Shown: piece after piece, positions 7,290 to 11,462 of the stretch
How positions within the stretch are numbered: position 1 is the stretch's first letter
How the letters are laid out: each line of letters begins with the position of its first letter
Assembly: GCA_040007195.1 (NCBI GenBank)
Contig: JBDTVQ010000218.1
Span: forward strand, 1 to 11,462
Length of the DNA: 11,462 bases
Source: JAFLBB01 sp040007195
GTDB lineage: Bacteria > Acidobacteriota > Terriglobia > Bryobacterales > Bryobacteraceae
Direction of reading: 5' to 3'
The notes under the pieces: generated by a model
The model's database searches: none
The model's input: only the letters and a program-made list of their open reading frames with translations
What the model was told of the DNA's origin: nothing
Program-made: the position numbers and the translations under genes

Positions 7290-9320
7290 ATGAAACTTTT
7301 CGCACTGGCAGGTCTTGTTCTCGCGCCGCTGTTGTGCGCGCAAACGGCGCCGCCGGCTCCGGATCCATTTCTCCTCTGGCTGGATGGCATCGCGCAGAAG
7401 CAACTCGACCAGCGCGAACAGGCCATCGCCGCAATTCGCGACCGTTACGCGGCCGAACAGCGGAAGTCCTTCGTGCGCGCGAAGCTCATGGAGATCCTCG
7501 GCGGCCTGCCCGATTACACCGGTCCGCTGAACGCGCGGCGCACGGGAAAGATTGCCGCCGATGGCTATGTGATCGAGAAGGTGATCTTCGAAAGTCTTCG
7601 CGGATTCTATGTCACGGGGAATGTCTACCGCCCCGTTCAGCCCGGCCGATACCCAGGTGTTCTCATTCCCATTGGACACACGCAGGAAGGTAAGCCGGAA
7701 GGACAGGTTCTCGCGGCGAACCTCGCAAAGAAGGGATTTGTCGCGTTCGCGTTTGATCCCATCGGCCAAGGCGAGCGCGAGCAGGATTACATCGAGCAAC
7801 TGGGCCGTCCACTGTCCGGCGGCGCGGGCAACGAGCATCTCGAACTGGGTGCGCGCAGCCTGCTGTTGGGCCAAAGCGTCGCTCGCTATTTCATCCACGA
7901 CGCACGCCGGTCGCTCGACTATCTCATCAGCCGTCCCGACGTGGATCCGGATCGCCTCGGCGTTACGGGCTGTTCCGGCGGCGGCTGCATCACCACTTAC
8001 CTCGCCGCGCTGGATCCGCGCATTAAAGCCGCGGCCCCTGCCTGCTACATCCAAACGTTTCGAAAACTGTTCACAGGTCCCACCGCGGATTCAGAGATGA
8101 GCCTGCCCGCGTTCCTCGCCAATGGCCTGGACATTGCCGATTTCGTCGAGCTTCCATCGCCCCTTCCCTGGCTCCTGCTGGCAACCACGGAGGACTACTT
8201 CACGCCCGATGGCGCACGGCCCGTGTATGAGGAAGCCCGCCGCTGGTACCGCCTCTACGATGCCGAGGATCGCGTGCAGTTCTTCGTTGGCAACGGTCCA
8301 CACGGCACGCCCAAGGAATCGCGCGAAGCCATCTATGCGTGGATGATTCGCTGGCTGAAGGACGGTCGCGGCGATGCAACCGACCAGCCCGTGAAGCAGT
8401 ACACGAATATTGAGCTTCGTGTAACGTCCACCGGTCATGTTTCCAATGAACAAGGCAGCCGGGCGCTGCACCAGATCATCCGCGAAGAGATGCCGGCCCG
8501 GCGCGATCCTCGCACCGTCGAGGAGTTAGAGGCCGAGTTGGTGCGGCTTGGTGTGCCGTCAAAGGGCACTGCACCGGATGTCCAATTGGGCGAGGAGTCT
8601 CGTGGACAGGGCTTTCGCGTGCAACAGGTTTCCTTCGAGGTGGAACCCGGCGTGCCCATCGCCGCGAAGCTCTACCTGCCAAACGGCGGCGGGCGGAAGA
8701 AGGCCGTCGTTGTTGTGGAGGACAAGCGCCTGCCTGTTCCGCTGCATGTCACCCGCAGCCAGTCGACGGCGGCAATCTCCGAAGCGTTCGTGCGAGCAGG
8801 AAGCATTGTGCTGGAACTGGAGCCACGCGATTCACCCGCCGCAAATGACGGACGTCCATTTCTCGGCAATTGGACCACGAATGAGCGCGTCGACCTGATC
8901 GGCCGGAATCTCGCCGCCATGCGCGCCCACGATATCCTGCGCGGCGTGGATCTTCTGGCCTCCCGGCCCGATGTGGATGCTGCGTCGATTCGCGGTTACG
9001 CGCGGGGCGTGAAGGGCGTATGGATGCTGCTGGCTGCCGCGGCCGATCCCCGGCTGACGCGCCTCTGGCTCGACCGTACACCGGCCAGCCTGCTCATGCT
9101 CTACGACGGAGCGATGACGAACAATTTGTTCGACGCGATGATTCCCGGCTTCGCGCGGCACTGGGATTTCGCCGATCTTCAGAAGGCGATGAACCCGCGC
9201 CCCGTGCTCTGGACAGACCCAACCAACTGGATGAATCGCGTCGTCGATGCCGGCCCGGCGTTCCGTTACCGCTACGTGGGTGAACCAGACGCCGCCTACG
9301 TGGAAGAATTCCTCCGCTGA
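7290..9320 (+). CDS. Secreted acetyl-xylan-esterase-like protein with two alpha/beta hydrolase lobes
   Basis: This is a 676-residue exported hydrolase from ATG 7290. An in-frame TTG at 7281 would add only MIP before the natural signal peptide MKLFALAGLVLAPLLCAQ and overlaps the previous gene, so ATG is preferred. Lobe 1 (about 85-360) resembles acetyl xylan esterases and related carbohydrate esterases: PGVLIPIGHTQEGK at 122-135, a nucleophile elbow GCSGGG with Ser229, a probable acid (Asp302 or Asp307) in ATTEDYFTPDGA, and His338 in GNGPHG. Lobe 2 (about 440-676) repeats the fold: a beta-strand set, then SRPDVD at 558-563 mirroring SRPDVD at 214-219, then GYARG at 569-573 where the elbow should be. 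Ala571 replaces the nucleophilic serine, so lobe 2 looks inactive. The likely role is deacylation of a plant or microbial polysaccharide or oligosaccharide outside the inner membrane. It is the last gene of the operon; its stop is 3 nt from the convergent LRR gene's stop. Confidence 0.85.
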   Translation: MKLFALAGLVLAPLLCAQTAPPAPDPFLLWLDGIAQKQLDQREQAIAAIRDRYAAEQRKSFVRAKLMEILGGLPDYTGPLNARRTGKIAADGYVIEKVIFESLRGFYVTGNVYRPVQPGRYPGVLIPIGHTQEGKPEGQVLAANLAKKGFVAFAFDPIGQGEREQDYIEQLGRPLSGGAGNEHLELGARSLLLGQSVARYFIHDARRSLDYLISRPDVDPDRLGVTGCSGGGCITTYLAALDPRIKAAAPACYIQTFRKLFTGPTADSEMSLPAFLANGLDIADFVELPSPLPWLLLATTEDYFTPDGARPVYEEARRWYRLYDAEDRVQFFVGNGPHGTPKESREAIYAWMIRWLKDGRGDATDQPVKQYTNIELRVTSTGHVSNEQGSRALHQIIREEMPARRDPRTVEELEAELVRLGVPSKGTAPDVQLGEESRGQGFRVQQVSFEVEPGVPIAAKLYLPNGGGRKKAVVVVEDKRLPVPLHVTRSQSTAAISEAFVRAGSIVLELEPRDSPAANDGRPFLGNWTTNERVDLIGRNLAAMRAHDILRGVDLLASRPDVDAASIRGYARGVKGVWMLLAAAADPRLTRLWLDRTPASLLMLYDGAMTNNLFDAMIPGFARHWDFADLQKAMNPRPVLWTDPTNWMNRVVDAGPAFRYRYVGEPDAAYVEEFLR

Positions 9321-9342
9321 CGTCTAGTTGTTGCGGAAGTTC
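9306..9342. terminator. Candidate bidirectional terminator hairpin between convergent genes
   Basis: GAATT-(CC bulge)-TCCGC at 9306-9317 can pair with GCGGAAGTTC at 9333-9342, giving about ten pairs including one G-U, with a 15-nt loop holding both stop codons (TGA 9318-9320 and, on the minus strand, TAG 9326-9324). A hairpin is symmetric and could act on both strands, but there is no T-run on either side, so intrinsic termination would be weak. It may instead protect 3' ends, or the complementarity may be chance. Confidence 0.25.
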
Positions 9343-10325
9343 GCCGCGGGCGCGTCCCACTTACCGGTGTAGACCTTGAGCTTCGGCTTGGCCGCACCCA
9401 GAATGGCGACTCCCTTTTCCGTAACCGAAGTCCCTTTCAGATCCACCTCTTTGAGCGCAGGATAACCGGCGAGCACACTCATGGCGTCGTCGCCCACACG
9501 GTCGCAGCCCTGCAGCTTCAGCTTCTCCAGCTTCGGATAAGCCTTCATTCGCGCCAGCCAGCGCGCCGTCACGCTCATCATGCTTACCGTCGCAAACCGC
9601 GTACCTTCGATGCCCACACCCAGCGACGTGCACCCGAAGCGCAACTCTCGCAGGTCCTTCAGCGTCATCAGCGCATCAAGGCCTGCATCGGACATGCTGA
9701 GTGTCCAGACGTTCGAATCCGTTCCCTGCCTGCCGTTCAAATCGAGATACGTGAGGCCTGGCAACTGTCGAAGCGCCTGAAGGCCCGCATCGCCCAGCTC
9801 ATTGCCGCCCATGGTCAGTTCCTTCAGATTGACGAGCGAACTCAATCTATCCAGGCCCACGTCAGTCACCATCGCCGAACCGATGTCGAGTGACTCGATG
9901 GTCGTGATGCCGGCAATGTGTTCCAGTGTGGTGTCGCTGATTTTCGTGCCGTGAACGCTGAGCCGCTTCAGCTTCTTCCAATTCTTAATTGCGGCCAGCC
10001 CTTCGTCGGTAACATATTCGGCGAAGCGCAGATTCAGGTCGACGATGCCCGGCGCGTTCTTCAACTCCTGCATGCCCTGATCGGTGATGTGCGTCAGGGA
10101 CAAGTCGAGCTGCGTGAGCTGCGGGAAACGCAATAGCTTTCGCAAATCCGTATCGGTAACCCACGTCGCCCGCAGGTCGACTCCGGTCACGCGCCCGGCG
10201 GTGTCTCGCGTCACCACTCCGCCCAAATCTTCAATCCACGCCGCGTCGCCCGAGGTGTTCCGCTCGGCCCCGCCCGCAAGCCCGGCGAACAGCAGCAAAG
10301 AAGCGAATCCAACACGTGCCCTCAT
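9324..10325 (-). CDS. Secreted leucine-rich-repeat protein (RNI-like), smaller tandem paralogue
   Basis: This is a 333-residue protein. A signal peptide is visible at about 1-20 (VGFASLLLFAGLAGGA), followed by a short cap WIEDLGG at 30-36 and then about ten leucine-rich repeats from residue 45 to 318. The repeat unit is about 24 residues with the pattern LxxLxLxxTxITDxGLxxLxx, the ribonuclease-inhibitor-like type common in Planctomycetes and Acidobacteria. Two repeats are interrupted by extra residues, about ten at 201-211 and about seventeen at 235-252, which should form loops on the solenoid. The C-terminus leaves the repeat (YTGKWDAPAANF) and may be a cap. No enzyme motif is seen, so a binding or scaffold role outside the cytoplasm is inferred. 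ATG 10325 is one nt after the stop of the upstream LRR gene and is served by AAGGAG at 10339-10334, within that gene. The two genes are therefore coupled. Confidence 0.88.
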   Translation of the reverse strand: MRARVGFASLLLFAGLAGGAERNTSGDAAWIEDLGGVVTRDTAGRVTGVDLRATWVTDTDLRKLLRFPQLTQLDLSLTHITDQGMQELKNAPGIVDLNLRFAEYVTDEGLAAIKNWKKLKRLSVHGTKISDTTLEHIAGITTIESLDIGSAMVTDVGLDRLSSLVNLKELTMGGNELGDAGLQALRQLPGLTYLDLNGRQGTDSNVWTLSMSDAGLDALMTLKDLRELRFGCTSLGVGIEGTRFATVSMMSVTARWLARMKAYPKLEKLKLQGCDRVGDDAMSVLAGYPALKEVDLKGTSVTEKGVAILGAAKPKLKVYTGKWDAPAANFRNN

Positions 10326-10326
10326 G

Positions 10327-11462
10327 TCATTTACTCCTTCGACTCGGAAGCGAAGAGTCGCGGTCGAATACGATTTCGCACGCTGGCAGCGAAGCCTTCA
10401 ATTCCGCCACGCCCTTTTCCGTCACAAACGTGTGATAGAGGTTCAACGACTTCAATCCGGCCATCGATTTCAACACCGCCGCGCCGGCATCGGTAATCCC
10501 CGTCGAGTCCATACTCAGTTCGCGTACCTTGGCGAGGCTTTGCAATGCGTCCATTCCCTTGTCGTCCACCGACGTGTAATCCAATTTCACGACGCTCAGA
10601 TTTTTCAACTCCGCAAGCGCGGCAAGGCCGCTGTTTCCAGCTCTCGTGCGGAACATTTCGATCCTCTCCAACTTTTGCAGCGGCTTCAACTCGACCAACC
10701 CCTCATCGGTGAAGCGCGTGAAATTCAGATATAGCTCGCGCAGTTCCGTGAACGCGGCGATTTGCTTGAGCCCGCCATCGCCAATGTCGGTGCCGGTGAG
10801 ATCCAACACACGCAGCTTTGTGAGGCCAGCCAATTGTTTGAATCCGCTGTCGGTGATGTCGGAGTGGCTTAACTTCAGATGCTCGAGAGAGGTCATTTTG
10901 CCGATGTGCGCGAGAATTTCATCATCAATGTGCGCGCCGCCTAACGATAGCTCCCGCAGATCGCTGAGACCTTTCAGTACGTCGAAATTTCGCCCCTCCA
11001 CCAACGTCCCGTCGAGCCTGAGCACCTGCAGACCACGCAGTTCCGCCAGCTTTGGCAGCCCCGCGTCCGAGACAGTGGTCAGGCTGAGGTCGAGCTCCTT
11101 CAGCCCACTCAAGCCAGCCAGCGAACTCAACCCAAGATCGCCCACCTGCGTCACTTGCAGATCCAACCGTTCGAGCCCGGTGAGTTTGGAGAGGTGAGAC
11201 AGTTGCGCGTCGCTTACAGCGGTCGTCGAAAGGTCGATCGCCTTGATTCGCTCGCCACGGAAATCGGCATGTCCGCCCAGGGCCTCCACCCACGCGCCAA
11301 TAGCCTTTTCGTTATCGCCGGCTGGACGCTCCGCGCCTTTGCCTTTTTGCCGAATGGACGCCGCGCCCACGAACTGCACCTTCGCCGCCGGTAGCGACGC
11401 CCGCAGCGAGTCGACTCCATTCGGCGTCACCCGGCTGTAGCGAAGGTCGATGTCGGATAGTT
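10327..11462 (-). CDS. Leucine-rich-repeat protein with multiple arrays, 5' end beyond the window
   Basis: The frame stays open to the right edge. A GTG at 11430 could be read as a start, but the ten codons before it (LSDIDLRYSR) plus VTPNGVDSLRASLP form an ordinary final repeat, so the real start is outside. About 377 residues are visible: the tail of one array; a polar linker (about 11367-11307) containing QKGKGAERPAGDN; a cap WVEALGG (about 11292-11272); then eleven repeats of exactly 24 residues with pattern LxxLxxLxLxxTxVxDxGLxxLxx (11184-10393); and a closing SLPACEIVFD. The SLPA(A/C)xxxF closing motif occurs at the end of both arrays. The fold should be an RNI-like solenoid. Localisation cannot be told without the N-terminus. 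The next gene, a smaller LRR paralogue with its own signal peptide, starts one nt after this stop. No catalytic motif is seen; ligand binding or protein-protein interaction is inferred. Confidence 0.87.
   Translation of the reverse strand, partial: LSDIDLRYSRVTPNGVDSLRASLPAAKVQFVGAASIRQKGKGAERPAGDNEKAIGAWVEALGGHADFRGERIKAIDLSTTAVSDAQLSHLSKLTGLERLDLQVTQVGDLGLSSLAGLSGLKELDLSLTTVSDAGLPKLAELRGLQVLRLDGTLVEGRNFDVLKGLSDLRELSLGGAHIDDEILAHIGKMTSLEHLKLSHSDITDSGFKQLAGLTKLRVLDLTGTDIGDGGLKQIAAFTELRELYLNFTRFTDEGLVELKPLQKLERIEMFRTRAGNSGLAALAELKNLSVVKLDYTSVDDKGMDALQSLAKVRELSMDSTGITDAGAAVLKSMAGLKSLNLYHTFVTEKGVAELKASLPACEIVFDRDSSLPSRRSK
10334..10339 (-). promoter_or_regulatory. Shine-Dalgarno AAGGAG for the downstream LRR gene
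   Basis: On the minus strand AAGGAG ends 8 nt before ATG 10325 and lies inside the last codons of the upstream LRR gene. It confirms the start of the smaller LRR gene and supports translational coupling. Confidence 0.7.
10393..11184 (-). repeat. Eleven tandem 72-bp LRR-coding repeats
   Basis: Eleven consecutive units of exactly 24 codons (72 bp) are visible in the protein, each opening with a hydrophobic-x-x-Leu/Val block and most carrying Thr or Ser before a V/I-x-D-x-G turn. The units have diverged at DNA level, so they are protein repeats rather than a recent DNA satellite. The unbroken length over eleven units contrasts with the irregular repeats in the neighbouring paralogue. Confidence 0.85.

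Noticed and set aside
6223..7434. A 403-codon open frame on the minus strand
   Set aside because: It lies antisense to the esterase-SMP-30 gene and the start of the next gene, whose motifs are clear. Its translation shows no recognisable domain, and long antisense frames are common in GC-rich coding DNA.
7212..8054. A 280-codon open frame on the minus strand
   Set aside because: It is antisense to lobe 1 of the acetyl-xylan-esterase-like gene and has no signal, motif or ribosome binding site that supports it.
10323..10345. The two LRR genes as one gene broken by a stop or frameshift
   Set aside because: The upstream gene closes with a complete repeat end. The downstream one has its own Shine-Dalgarno, start and signal peptide, so they are two genes.
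10393..11184. A CRISPR or satellite array suggested by the regular 72-bp period
   Set aside because: The period is exactly 24 codons within an open frame and follows the LRR consensus. The DNA units are divergent and there are no constant repeats with unique spacers.

Overview
The window is a GC-rich bacterial segment (about 60% GC by eye) packed with protein genes. It contains no RNA gene, insertion sequence, integrase or CRISPR array that I can see. The mix of secreted c-type-cytochrome/PQQ dehydrogenases, SMP-30 lactonase-like proteins, acetyl-xylan-esterase-like hydrolases with short '..CAQ' signal peptides, and RNI-type leucine-rich-repeat proteins resembles soil Acidobacteriota (Bryobacterales/Solibacter type). 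A planctomycete or verrucomicrobial source cannot be excluded. This is an inference from gene content, not a phylogenetic result.

Layout. (1) 1-584, minus strand: a nearly complete histidine phosphatase, cut by the left edge. (2) 585-820: a divergent intergenic region with several inverted repeats. (3) 821-9320, plus strand: six genes with gaps of -1, 9, 7, 26 and 5 nt, which look like one operon. They are a class II (HpcH/HpaI) pyruvate aldolase, acylating acetaldehyde dehydrogenase (MhpF/DmpF type), 4-hydroxy-2-oxovalerate aldolase (MhpE/DmpG type), a secreted cytochrome c-PQQ dehydrogenase fusion, a secreted esterase-SMP-30 fusion, and a secreted two-lobed alpha/beta hydrolase. (4) 9324-11462, minus strand: two tandem leucine-rich-repeat genes converging on the operon with only 3 nt between the stop codons. 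The upstream one runs off the right edge.

How the genes may work together (inference). The three exported proteins could release esterified groups, open a lactone and oxidise an alcohol or sugar outside the inner membrane. The three cytoplasmic enzymes would then cleave hydroxy-oxo acids to pyruvate and an aldehyde, and convert the aldehyde to acyl-CoA. The MhpE/MhpF pair normally ends aromatic meta-cleavage pathways, but here no hydratase (MhpD) or ring-cleavage gene is visible and an HpaI-type aldolase sits first instead. A catabolic operon linking periplasmic ester/alcohol processing to a channelled aldolase-dehydrogenase is the most interesting reading of the window. The substrate is unknown.
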